A stretch of DNA of 52,551 bases, taken from contig JAKAQM010000005.1 of assembly GCA_021822565.1 (NCBI GenBank), forward strand, positions 1 through 52,551, in the 5' to 3' direction. How positions within the stretch are numbered: position 1 is the stretch's first letter; every line of letters starts with the position of its first letter. Source of the stretch: Actinomycetes bacterium. GTDB lineage: Bacteria; Actinomycetota; Acidimicrobiia; Acidimicrobiales; RAAP-2. A model generated the notes under the pieces. The model worked only from the letters and a program-made list of their open reading frames with translations, had not been told where the DNA came from and searched no databases. Position numbers and translations under genes: made by a program. Positions 10,014 to 17,852 of this stretch are shown here, one piece after another.

Positions 10014-10838
10014 GTGACCTCCGAGCTCGCGTCCGAGCCTGCCGATCTCCCGGTCGTCTCGTTCGCCGGGGTGTCCGTCGTGCGCGAAGGACGACCGATC
10101 CTCGAGGCGATCGACTGGGAGGTCGGTCCGAAGGATCGCTGGGTCGTCCTCGGTCCCAACGGCTCCGGGAAGACGACTCTCCTCCAGGTCGCCGGTGCAC
10201 GCCTCATGCCGAGCCGCGGCGCGGTGTCGGTCGTCGGCGAGCAGTTCGGACGCAGCGACCTGCGGACAGTACGGTCCCGCGTCTCGCTGGTGAGTGCGGC
10301 CACAGTGCGGAGCCTGCGACCCTTCCTCAGTGTGCGCGACGTGGTCGTGACCGGGAAGGACGGAGCGCTCTTCCCGCTCGGGCACCGCTACACGCAGGAG
10401 GACTGGACCACTGTCGACCGGGTCCTCGAGCGCGTCATGGGGCCAGGGGCGACCTCGCTGTCGGACGCAGCGTTCGGCGTGCTCTCGGAAGGCGAGCGTC
10501 AGCAGGTGCTGATCGCACGGTCGCTCATGGGTGCGCCAGAGCTCATCCTGCTCGACGAACCCGCGTCCGGTCTCGATCTCGCGGCACGCGAGCGCCTGGT
10601 GGCGCGGCTGGGGGCGCTCGCAGGCGAGCCAGGGGTGCCGGCAGTCGTGCTCGTCACCCACCATCTCGAGGAGGTGCCTCCCGAGTTCACCCACGGGCTC
10701 CTCCTCGCCGCAGGGCGCGTGCTCGCCGCCGGGCGGCTGGAGGACGTGCTGACCGCGCCGCTCGTGTCGGCGTGCTTCGGCGTGCGCGTCCACGTCGAGC
10801 AGCGTGACGGGCGCTGGTGGGCGCGGGCGTCGCTGTGA
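10014..10838 (+). CDS. ABC transporter ATP-binding protein
   Basis: GPNGSGKTTLLQVAGA; LSEGERQQVLIARSLMGAPELILLDEPASGLDL. Confidence 0.88.
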   Translation: MTSELASEPADLPVVSFAGVSVVREGRPILEAIDWEVGPKDRWVVLGPNGSGKTTLLQVAGARLMPSRGAVSVVGEQFGRSDLRTVRSRVSLVSAATVRSLRPFLSVRDVVVTGKDGALFPLGHRYTQEDWTTVDRVLERVMGPGATSLSDAAFGVLSEGERQQVLIARSLMGAPELILLDEPASGLDLAARERLVARLGALAGEPGVPAVVLVTHHLEEVPPEFTHGLLLAAGRVLAAGRLEDVLTAPLVSACFGVRVHVEQRDGRWWARASL

Positions 10839-10898
10839 GCGCGCCACCCTCGCGCTCGTGCGCTCACCCTCGCGCTGCTGCGCTACGGTGGCGGATAC

Positions 10899-10912
10899 CG
10901 AACACCCGTTCG
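10899..10912. promoter_or_regulatory. putative LexA/SOS box CGAACACCCGTTCG
   Basis: Perfect CGAAC-N4-GTTCG palindrome 48 nt upstream of the DprA-like ORF; matches the Gram-positive/actinobacterial SOS-box pattern. Confidence 0.75.
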
Positions 10913-10959
10913 ACCCCGGGCTTCCCCGGTCTCCGTGGAGGTCTCAGTAGGTAGGTACG

Positions 10960-11937
10960 GTGAGGACGATGCGAGAGATGGCTGGGGGCCGTGAGGAGCG
11001 CCGCTCCCGGCACGCGCGGCTCCTCGCTGTCGCCGAGGTGCTCTCGGCGTCACTGAACGGCCCCTCGTCGCAGCGGCTCGCCGAGCTGGTCGAGACCGGC
11101 GCCCTCGAAGCCGGCGCCCTCGAAGCCGGCGCCCTCGCAGGCGGCGCCCTCGCAGGCGGCGCTGTGCGCGCGGACGACGCCGCGTGGCTGGCGGGAGGGC
11201 TCGCCAGCGCGACCGACGAGCGGATCCGGTTCTGGGAGGCAGAGCTCGACCGTCTCGCCGAGCGCGGCGTGTGGATGCTGGACGCCGCCGACGAGGACTA
11301 CCCGGCGAACCTGCGCATGATCCACAACCGTCCCCCCTTCCTCATGGGCCGCGGCGCTCTCGTCCACGAGGACGAGCGGGCTGTCGCAGTGGTCGGCACC
11401 CGCAGGCCGAGCGACGAAGGGCGCGCTGCGGCGTACGAGCTGGCGCGTGAGCTCGCTGGAGGGCACGTCACCGTCGTCTCCGGGCTGGCCGAGGGGATCG
11501 ACACGGCTGCCCACAGCGGTGCCCTGTCTGCTCGAGGACGGACGATCGCCGTGTTCGGCACCGGCATCGACGTGGTCTACCCAGCCAGGAACCGGGCGCT
11601 CGCAGCTGCGGTCGCCCGCTCGGGAGCGTGCGTCTCGCAGTTCTGGCCATCGATGCGCGGGGCCCGGTGGACGTTCCCGGTCCGCAATCTCGTCACGTCC
11701 GGACTGTCGCTTGGCACCGTCGTCGTCGAGGCCGGGGAGACGTCCGGGGCGCGCCTCCAGGCAGAGGCCGCCCTCCGGCACGGCAAGCGGGTCTTCCTCC
11801 TCGACCGGCTCGTCCGATCCCAGCAGTGGGCCCGCGACATCGCCGCCCGCCCGGACGTGCTCGCTGTCGACTCGGTCGACCAGATCGTGTCGGCCGTCGA
11901 GGTCGACCTGATGACCGACACGGCCCTTCTCGCCTAG
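10960..11937 (+). CDS. DprA-like (SLOG/Rossmann) protein, no recognisable C-terminal winged helix
   Basis: VAVVGTRRPSDEGRAAAYELARELAGGHVTVVSGLAEGIDTAAHSGAL... FGTGIDVVYPARNRAL... FPVRNLVTSGLSLGTVVVEAGETSGA; start may be ATG 10969. Confidence 0.87.
   Translation: MRTMREMAGGREERRSRHARLLAVAEVLSASLNGPSSQRLAELVETGALEAGALEAGALAGGALAGGAVRADDAAWLAGGLASATDERIRFWEAELDRLAERGVWMLDAADEDYPANLRMIHNRPPFLMGRGALVHEDERAVAVVGTRRPSDEGRAAAYELARELAGGHVTVVSGLAEGIDTAAHSGALSARGRTIAVFGTGIDVVYPARNRALAAAVARSGACVSQFWPSMRGARWTFPVRNLVTSGLSLGTVVVEAGETSGARLQAEAALRHGKRVFLLDRLVRSQQWARDIAARPDVLAVDSVDQIVSAVEVDLMTDTALLA
11101..11160. repeat. in-frame 15-bp tandem repeat x4 in the dprA-like gene (GALEA/GALAG)
   Basis: GCCCTCGAAGCCGGC x2 then GCCCTCGCAGGCGGC x2. 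Confidence 0.95.
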
Positions 11938-11945
11938 GCACCGCC

Positions 11946-12671
11946 GTGCCCAGCGCCCGGGAGCTCATCCTCCCTCTTCGCGGCGCGCTGGTCCCGATTC
12001 CCGCCCAGCCCCAGGACGGCGTCTGCTCGATCTGCCACAGCAGCGCGAAGCCCGGGTTCTCACACTGCCTCCCCTGCGCCGAGGCGGCAGCGGCCGACCC
12101 GCCCGAGATCCTTCCGATCACGCTGTCCGTGCACGGAGAGCTGATCCACAGCCACCTGCGGAACTACAAGGACAGCCCCACAGCAGGCGTTCGAAGCCGT
12201 ATGAGCCTCCGCCTCGCAGCGCTCCTCGCCACCTTCATGGCCAACCACTCCCGCTGTGTCGGCGAGTGGGACTACGCCACGTGCGTCCCCTCGGCGACGC
12301 GGGTGGCGCTCCAGCCGGTCGTCGACCGCATCCAGCTCTTCGCCGGCCGCTACCGCCAGGTCCTCACCTCAGGGCCCGAGGCCGAAGCACGCCTGATCGA
12401 CCCTGCTCGGTTCGCCGTCTCCCCCGACGTGCGCGGCCACAGGATCCTTCTGCTCGACGACACCTTCGTGAGCGGGGCCAGCGTGTTCAGTGCAGCCGGC
12501 GCCCTCCGGGATCGTGCCGCCAGGGTCGTCGGTCCCGTCGTGATCGGCCGCCACGTCCAGCGAGGCTGGCCGCCCAGCGCCGAATTGCTCTCGTGGATCA
12601 CGAAGCGCCCCTGGGACGAGACCCGCTGCGCTCGCTGTGCCGGCGAGCGCCCGCGTGCCTCCCTGTTCTGA
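11946..12671 (+). CDS. ComF-like phosphoribosyltransferase with zinc-ribbon Cys pairs
   Basis: CSICHSSAKPGFSHCLPC N-terminal Cys pairs; PRPP loop ILLLDDTFVSGASV; C-terminal CARC; 8 nt after the dprA-like stop. Confidence 0.78.
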   Translation: MPSARELILPLRGALVPIPAQPQDGVCSICHSSAKPGFSHCLPCAEAAAADPPEILPITLSVHGELIHSHLRNYKDSPTAGVRSRMSLRLAALLATFMANHSRCVGEWDYATCVPSATRVALQPVVDRIQLFAGRYRQVLTSGPEAEARLIDPARFAVSPDVRGHRILLLDDTFVSGASVFSAAGALRDRAARVVGPVVIGRHVQRGWPPSAELLSWITKRPWDETRCARCAGERPRASLF

Positions 12672-13119
12672 CCCTGCTCCAGCCCGGCGGAACCGCAGGA
12701 CACCGCAGCTGCTGAGCCGGGCGCTCAGGCCCGTCGGACGCCGCCCGGTTGCCGAGCTGCTCCCACTGCCGTCCCGACCGAGATCGGTGCCCTGGAGCGC
12801 CTTCATCCGCGACAGCGATCGCTGGCAGGCCGCCCTCGAGCTCGCTCGAGAGCTGGCGGAACTGCTGCCCGATACGACCGACAACCTGTCGATCCCGTGA
12901 CCACTTCCGGCGAGGACGGCGACCTACGACGACGTTCCCGGGCTTCGGGTCGTACGGGTCTGATCGGCGTTCACGCGAGAGATGGAAGCGCATGATGGCA
13001 AGGGCGTTCACCCTCAGCGAGACCAGGCGAGGCCCCGAGGCGAGCGGTGGTCCTCCGCCAGTCGAGGCCGGAACTGCGGGAACGGTGCAGTGCGCTGGGT
13101 CCGTCCGGCTGCGGGGTCG

Positions 13120-13494
13120 TCAGACCCGGATCACCTCGACACCGGGGATGGCCTCATGGTCGCCGTCCCGGGTGACGACCGGGATCTGCTCGACGATCGC
13201 GGTGGCAGCGACGAGCGCGTCGAGGATCGGGGCCCGGCGGCCATCGGCACGCAGGGCGGCGACGATCCGAGCGAACCGACGCGCCACCTCGGCATCGATC
13301 GGCAACGGATCCCACGTCGACTCCACGGCTGAAAGCGTTGCCACTCGCCCCGACCGCTCCTCGTCGTCGGCCATGAGCACGCCGACGGTCAGTTCGGCCA
13401 ACGTCACCAACGACACCTCCGTCTCGGTGACCCCCTCCATCTCGCCAAGAGGTCGCCCTGACTCCGTGGCGACGAAGAACGAGGCATCGAGCAA
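13120..13494 (-). CDS. PIN-domain toxin (VapC-like)
   Basis: LLDASFFVATESGRPLGEME... ILDALVAATAIVEQIPVVTRDGDH PIN acidic residues; putative TTG start. Confidence 0.75.
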   Translation of the reverse strand: MLDASFFVATESGRPLGEMEGVTETEVSLVTLAELTVGVLMADDEERSGRVATLSAVESTWDPLPIDAEVARRFARIVAALRADGRRAPILDALVAATAIVEQIPVVTRDGDHEAIPGVEVIRV

Positions 13495-13745
13495 GGCCCT
13501 CCCAGGTCGTCAGTCGTGTCAGCAAGCACGCCTCGCACGTCTCTGAGGAGGCCGCGGTCAGCAACTTGGCGTGAAGCCACACCGAGCGCCTCGGCGGCCG
13601 ACACGGTCCGGCGGCGGCGGAGTGGCACGATCTCGGCCACGGGGCGCCGGTCGACCGTTACGGTCAGCCGTTCGCCGCCTTCCACCCGGCGAAGCACCTC
13701 GCTCACCGTGTTTCGCAGATCGCGGACGGATATCGAACCACTCAT
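13404..13745 (-). CDS. Phd/YefM-type antitoxin
   Basis: MSGSISVRDLRNTVSEVLRRVEGGERLTVTVDRRPVAEIVPLRRRR; upstream of the PIN gene; reading frame runs about 90 bp into it. Confidence 0.75.
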   Translation of the reverse strand: MSGSISVRDLRNTVSEVLRRVEGGERLTVTVDRRPVAEIVPLRRRRTVSAAEALGVASRQVADRGLLRDVRGVLADTTDDLGGPCSMPRSSSPRSQGDLLARWRGSPRRRCRW

Positions 13746-13923
13746 CGCATCGCTGTAGCACTTATGGCCACAAGTAACCACCTGAGGCCACATGACGATC
13801 GTGGCAAACACGCAGTTGGACAGCCCGAATCCGCTCCAGGATTCCGTTGACATTTCGTTGACAAGCCGCCCTGTCAACGCATCCAGCTGCAGCCCAGTAA
13901 GCCGCTGACCTAGGCTTTCCGGC

Positions 13924-13951
13924 GGTGTTGCGTTGTCGCTATTCGAACCGG
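13924..13951. repeat. 28-bp direct repeat, copy 1 (GGTGTTGCGTTGTCGCTATTCGAACCGG)
   Basis: Matches 14735-14762 with 2 mismatches; lies about 60 bp past the end of FitB-like gene 1. Confidence 0.9.
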
Positions 13952-14011
13952 CGGAACTCCGGGAACGGCTGAGCCAGGTGCTGAGGGCCGTCGATCCGGT
14001 AGCCTCGAGAG

Positions 14012-14452
14012 TTACTGCTGCCTCGGTCCGCCGCCGGGACTCCAGTGGTCGACAAGGCGCACACCGAGATCGCTGAAGTGACGGATATTGCGGGTGGCGA
14101 CAGTTGCTTTCCGTGCAAGTGCAATTCCGGCGATCTGAGCGTCCCGAATCTCGACCGGCTTGCCGGCCCGCTGCCTTCGAGCGACAACTGCACCGGCCGC
14201 CTCTGCGGCGGCGACGTCGAAGGCAAGGGCTCGTTGGTCGAGATCCTCGTTGAGGACCCGCTCGAAGGCAGCTTCGAGATGCCGACGTCGACGCGACGAC
14301 GGAAGGAGCTCCAAGCCCGTTCGGATCTCGAACACCGTGACCGACGTCGTCCAGATGGATTCCGACGGCTGGGCGTCGAGCCAGTCGACCACGACGATCT
14401 CTGGCTCGGATCGCATGAGTGCGGACAGCACGTTGGTATCGAGCAGGATCAT
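14012..14452 (-). CDS. PIN-domain toxin, FitB-like (copy 1)
   Basis: MILLDTNVLSALMRSEPEIVVVDWLDAQP... IRDAQIAGIALARKATVATRNIRHFSDLGVRLVDHW. Confidence 0.9.
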   Translation of the reverse strand: MILLDTNVLSALMRSEPEIVVVDWLDAQPSESIWTTSVTVFEIRTGLELLPSSRRRRHLEAAFERVLNEDLDQRALAFDVAAAEAAGAVVARRQRAGKPVEIRDAQIAGIALARKATVATRNIRHFSDLGVRLVDHWSPGGGPRQQ

Positions 14453-14700
14453 GGTTCCGAGAGGTCCGCCCCCTGCGCCGGGTGGCCACGCAGCTCGGCG
14501 AAGTCTTGCTCGACTCCTTCGCCGCGGAACCGGGACGCGATCGTCGACCCAAGCCGAACCGGTCCGGCCGGTCCTGCCCGGACGGCGTCGCGCAGGATCT
14601 CTCGAACCTCTTCTTCGGTGGAGCGCCCATGGGCTCGGGCCCTACGTTGGAGCGCGTCCTTCACGTCCTCATCGAGTTGGCGGACCAAGAGCTGTGCCAC
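14449..14700 (-). CDS. FitA-like RHH antitoxin (copy 1)
   Basis: VAQLLVRQLDEDVKDALQRRARAHGRSTEEEVREILRDAV; GTG start; ATGA overlap with the toxin. Confidence 0.9.
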   Translation of the reverse strand: MAQLLVRQLDEDVKDALQRRARAHGRSTEEEVREILRDAVRAGPAGPVRLGSTIASRFRGEGVEQDFAELRGHPAQGADLSEP

Positions 14701-14706
14701 ACCTCT

Positions 14707-14723
14707 ATGATAGCGTGATATCA
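14707..14723. promoter_or_regulatory. putative FitA-type operator (ATGATAGCGTGATATCA)
   Basis: TGATA-N6-TATCA imperfect palindrome directly upstream of antitoxin 1; similar sequence upstream of antitoxin 2. Confidence 0.55.
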
Positions 14724-14734
14724 CCTTTGGTGGT

Positions 14735-14762
14735 GGTGTTGAGTTGGCGCTATTCGAACCGG
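14735..14762. repeat. 28-bp direct repeat, copy 2 (GGTGTTGAGTTGGCGCTATTCGAACCGG)
   Basis: Matches 13924-13951; lies about 70 bp past the end of FitB-like gene 2. Confidence 0.9.
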
Positions 14763-14833
14763 ACCGACGTTGTGGCACGCCCGCGTCAGCTGTTGTCTGC
14801 GGCTGATTCGATGAGCGCAGGGGAACTGCTGGC

Positions 14834-15271
14834 CTATCGACGTCGAGGCACCACCGGAAGCCAGGGGTCGACGAGCCGCAAGCCAAGGTCGCTGAAGTGA
14901 CGGATGTTGCCGGTCGCCAGGGTTGCCCTCCTCGCCACTGCGATGCCAGCGATCTGGGCGTCTCGGATCTCGATGCTCCTTCCTGCGCGCTGCTGCCGAG
15001 CAGCGAGGTTTCCGGCCGCGTCGGCAGCGGTCGTGTCGAAGGAAAGCACGCGGCCATCCAGTTTCTCCGTGATCAGCCGTTCGAATGCCGACTCGAGTCG
15101 CCGCCGACGCCGAGAGGGCGCCAGTAGTTCGATCCCGGCACGGATCTCGAACACCGTGACCGCCGTCGTCCAGATCGACTCGGCCGGTTGGCCGTCAAGC
15201 CACGCCACTACCGTGGCATCTGGTTCGGCACGCATGAGCGCCGAGAGGACGTTCGTGTCGAGCGCGATCAT
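14834..15271 (-). CDS. PIN-domain toxin, FitB-like (copy 2)
   Basis: MIALDTNVLSALMRAEPDATVVAWLDGQPAESIWTTAVTVFEIRAGIELL; close paralogue of 14012-14452. Confidence 0.9.
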   Translation of the reverse strand: MIALDTNVLSALMRAEPDATVVAWLDGQPAESIWTTAVTVFEIRAGIELLAPSRRRRRLESAFERLITEKLDGRVLSFDTTAADAAGNLAARQQRAGRSIEIRDAQIAGIAVARRATLATGNIRHFSDLGLRLVDPWLPVVPRRR

Positions 15272-15522
15272 TCGTCATCGAAGTCGGCGGCACGAACGGG
15301 ATGACCGCGGATCTCTGGCAGGTCCGCGTCGACTCCGGCGTCGCGGAAGAGCTTCGCTATGGCCGTACCCAGACGAACTGGGGCTCCTTCGTCGGAGCGG
15401 ACGGCGTGGCGGAGGATTTCTCTCACCTCCTCCTCAGTGGAGCGGCCGTGCGCTCTCGCCCTTCGTTGGAGTGCACTCTTCACGTCGTCGTCGAGCTGAC
15501 GTACCAACAGTTGTGCCATCAC
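15268..15522 (-). CDS. FitA-like RHH antitoxin (copy 2)
   Basis: MMAQLLVRQLDDDVKSALQRRARAHGRSTEEEVREILRHAV; ATGA overlap with toxin 2. Confidence 0.9.
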   Translation of the reverse strand: MMAQLLVRQLDDDVKSALQRRARAHGRSTEEEVREILRHAVRSDEGAPVRLGTAIAKLFRDAGVDADLPEIRGHPVRAADFDDE

Positions 15523-15524
15523 AC

Positions 15525-15544
15525 GATGATAGCATGATATCGTC
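15525..15544. promoter_or_regulatory. putative FitA-type operator (GATGATAGCATGATATCGTC)
   Basis: GANGATA-N6-TATCNTC palindrome directly upstream of antitoxin 2. Confidence 0.55.
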
Positions 15545-15552
15545 CTGGTGGG

Positions 15553-15626
15553 TGGAGACGATGGGACTCGAACCCACGACCTCCTGCGTGCAAAGCAGGC
15601 GCTCTCGCCAACTGAGCTACGTCCCC
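15553..15626 (-). tRNA. tRNA-Ala (anticodon TGC)
   Basis: GGGGACGTAGCTCAGTTGGCGAGAGCGCCTGCTTTGCACGCAGGAGGTCGTGGGTTCGAGTCCCATCGTCTCCA; cloverleaf arms pair, anticodon loop CT TTGCA CG. Confidence 0.96.
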
Positions 15627-15652
15627 GACGTTCCCCGGCGACCGGGAACGTC
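15627..15652. promoter_or_regulatory. inverted repeat GACGTTCCC-N8-GGGAACGTC
   Basis: Perfect 9-bp arms immediately 5' of tRNA-Ala (minus strand). Confidence 0.6.
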
Positions 15653-15857
15653 CCATTGTAGGACCTCGATCCGGCCTCATCCCGTTGGCGCCGAGAACGG
15701 CCCGGCGAGTGCCCTGCAGCGGCCCTGCAGCGGCGAGATAGCCTTGGCGTGGGTCGGTCACGTGGCTGGCGGACCGCCGGCGTGCTCCCCGGTGCAGGCG
15801 CGGCGAGATCTGCGGTGACGTGTCGCTCGTCGCCCCGCGAGGAACGGTGGATCGATC

Positions 15858-16982
15858 GTGGGTCCGGATCTGCAACCGAGCTCGGCTGGCACGTTCGAGG
15901 CGCGCCGCGTGGTGGCGCCGGAGGGCGAGCCGGCCGGCCCGGTAGCCGGCGATGGCCGGCAGCCCCGCTGGGACGGGCCCGCGATCGTCGTCGAAGACGT
16001 CCACAAGTCGTTCGGGGACGTCCACGCCCTTCGTGGGATCGATCTCGCCGTCGAGCGCGGCAAGGTGCTCGGGGTGCTCGGGCCCAACGGCGCCGGCAAG
16101 ACCACGGCGGTCAAGATCCTGACCACCCTGCTTCGCCCCGATCGCGGACGCGCGCTCGTCGAGGGCCGCGACGTCGCACGATCCCCGGCCGCGGTGCGCG
16201 AGATCATCGGGCTTGCCGGGCAGTCGACGGCGATCCAAGAGGAGCTCACCGGCCGCGAGAACCTCGACATCATGGGTCGCCTGTACCACGTGGACGCTGG
16301 GACCCGGCGTCAGCGGGCCGAGGAGCTGCTCGAGCGCTTCGAGCTGCAGGATGCCGCCGACCGGCCGGCCAAGGGCTACTCGGGCGGGATGCAGCGCCGG
16401 CTCGACCTCGCACTGAGCCTCGTGGCACACCCCCGTGTGGTGTTCCTAGACGAGCCGACGACGGGGCTCGATCCCCGCAGCCGCATGGCGATGTGGGACG
16501 TCATCCGCGAGATGGTCGGCAGCGGCATGACCCTGCTCCTCACCACCCAGTACCTGGAGGAGGCGGACGCGCTCGCCGACGAGATCGTCGTCATCGACCG
16601 GGGCCTGGTGATCGCTGCCGGAACCTCCCAGGAGCTGAAGAACCGCATCGGCGGCGATGTCCTCGAATTCGTCGTCGAGCGGCGACGGAGCGCTGAGGCG
16701 GCCCAGGCGGTGCGCGGGCTGTCCGGCGCCGAGCCGATCATCGACGCAGAGACGGGCCGCGTGAGCCTCCGGGTCGGCACGGAGGGGTCCCAGGCGCTGG
16801 TCGAGACGGTCCGGCGACTCGACGAGCTCGGCATCCACACCGAGGACCTGGGCATCCGCCGCCCCTCACTCGACGACGTGTTCCTGGCCCTCACCGGCCA
16901 CGGCGCCGCAGACGAGGGGGACGTGGCGGGGTCGCGCCGTGACAAGAGGGCGCGGCGCAGGAGCGACCGGAGGGCGTCGTGA
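15858..16982 (+). CDS. ABC transporter ATP-binding protein (DrrA-like)
   Basis: GPNGAGKTTAVKILTTLLRPDRG; GYSGGMQRRLDLALSLVAHPRVVFLDEPTTGLDP. Confidence 0.94.
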   Translation: MGPDLQPSSAGTFEARRVVAPEGEPAGPVAGDGRQPRWDGPAIVVEDVHKSFGDVHALRGIDLAVERGKVLGVLGPNGAGKTTAVKILTTLLRPDRGRALVEGRDVARSPAAVREIIGLAGQSTAIQEELTGRENLDIMGRLYHVDAGTRRQRAEELLERFELQDAADRPAKGYSGGMQRRLDLALSLVAHPRVVFLDEPTTGLDPRSRMAMWDVIREMVGSGMTLLLTTQYLEEADALADEIVVIDRGLVIAAGTSQELKNRIGGDVLEFVVERRRSAEAAQAVRGLSGAEPIIDAETGRVSLRVGTEGSQALVETVRRLDELGIHTEDLGIRRPSLDDVFLALTGHGAADEGDVAGSRRDKRARRRSDRRAS

Positions 16983-17806
16983 CGACGGCCACGCGCCCTG
17001 CCCTCGTCGCGCTGGACATCCCCAGCCCCCCATCCTGGCGCCGGCTCCGGCTTGCTGGCGCCGACACGGCTACCCTGACCCAGAGGGAGCTCCTCATCTG
17101 GATGCGGAACCCCGCGTTCATCTTCTTCACGATCATCCAGCCGGTGATGTTCGTGCTCCTGTTCCGCTACGTCTTCGCCGGCGCGATCCCGGTCAAGATA
17201 CCCGGCGGGTACGTGGACTTCCTCATGCCCGGGATCATCGCCCAGTCCGCCGCTTTCGCCTCCTTCGGCACCGCCATCGCGCTCGCCAGGCAGCTGCAGA
17301 AGGGGGTCATCGACCGCTTCCGGGCGATGCCCATGGCGCGATCGGCCGTGCTCCTCGGGCGCCTGAGCGCGGACGTCGTCCGCCTCGTCGTCACGCTGCT
17401 CGTGATCCTGGGCATCGGCTACGCGGTCGGCTTCCGCTTCCACAACGGCGCCCTTCCGGCAGTGCTGATGCTGGTGCTCGGCGTGGCCCTCGGCCTCACG
17501 ATCTGCACCGTGAGCGCGTACGTGGGACTGGCGGTGAAAGACGAGGAGTCGGTGAGCTCCTTCGGGCTGGTCTGGCTCTTCCCGCTCACCTTCGTGAGCA
17601 ACGCCTTCGTGCCCGTGGGCACCATGCCTGGCTGGCTGCAGGCGTTCGCGAAGAACCAGCCGGTCACCATCGTGATCGACGAGATGCGCTCCTTGGCGCT
17701 TGGGGGTCCTCTCGCGCTCCACGCCTGGCAGAGCGCAGCGTGGCTGGCCGGGATCGTCGCGGTCTTCGTTCCTCTGGCGGTCCGCGCGTACCGCCGCGCC
17801 ACCTGA
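16979..17806 (+). CDS. ABC-2 type permease (DrrB-like)
   Basis: GTGA overlap with the ATPase gene; RNPAFIFFTIIQPVMFVLLFRYVFAGAI; multiple TM. Confidence 0.92.
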   Translation: MTTATRPALVALDIPSPPSWRRLRLAGADTATLTQRELLIWMRNPAFIFFTIIQPVMFVLLFRYVFAGAIPVKIPGGYVDFLMPGIIAQSAAFASFGTAIALARQLQKGVIDRFRAMPMARSAVLLGRLSADVVRLVVTLLVILGIGYAVGFRFHNGALPAVLMLVLGVALGLTICTVSAYVGLAVKDEESVSSFGLVWLFPLTFVSNAFVPVGTMPGWLQAFAKNQPVTIVIDEMRSLALGGPLALHAWQSAAWLAGIVAVFVPLAVRAYRRAT

Positions 17807-17852
17807 CTCGCGTGCCGCTGCGCCACCTCCACGCGGCCGCCTGGGCACGTGC

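Noticed and set aside
13941-14762. TTCGAACCGG motif in the 28-bp repeats as a tRNA 3' fragment (att site)
   Set aside because: Reverse complement has a T-loop-like GGTTCGAAT but the flanks do not pair as a T-stem, and neither tRNA in the window ends this way
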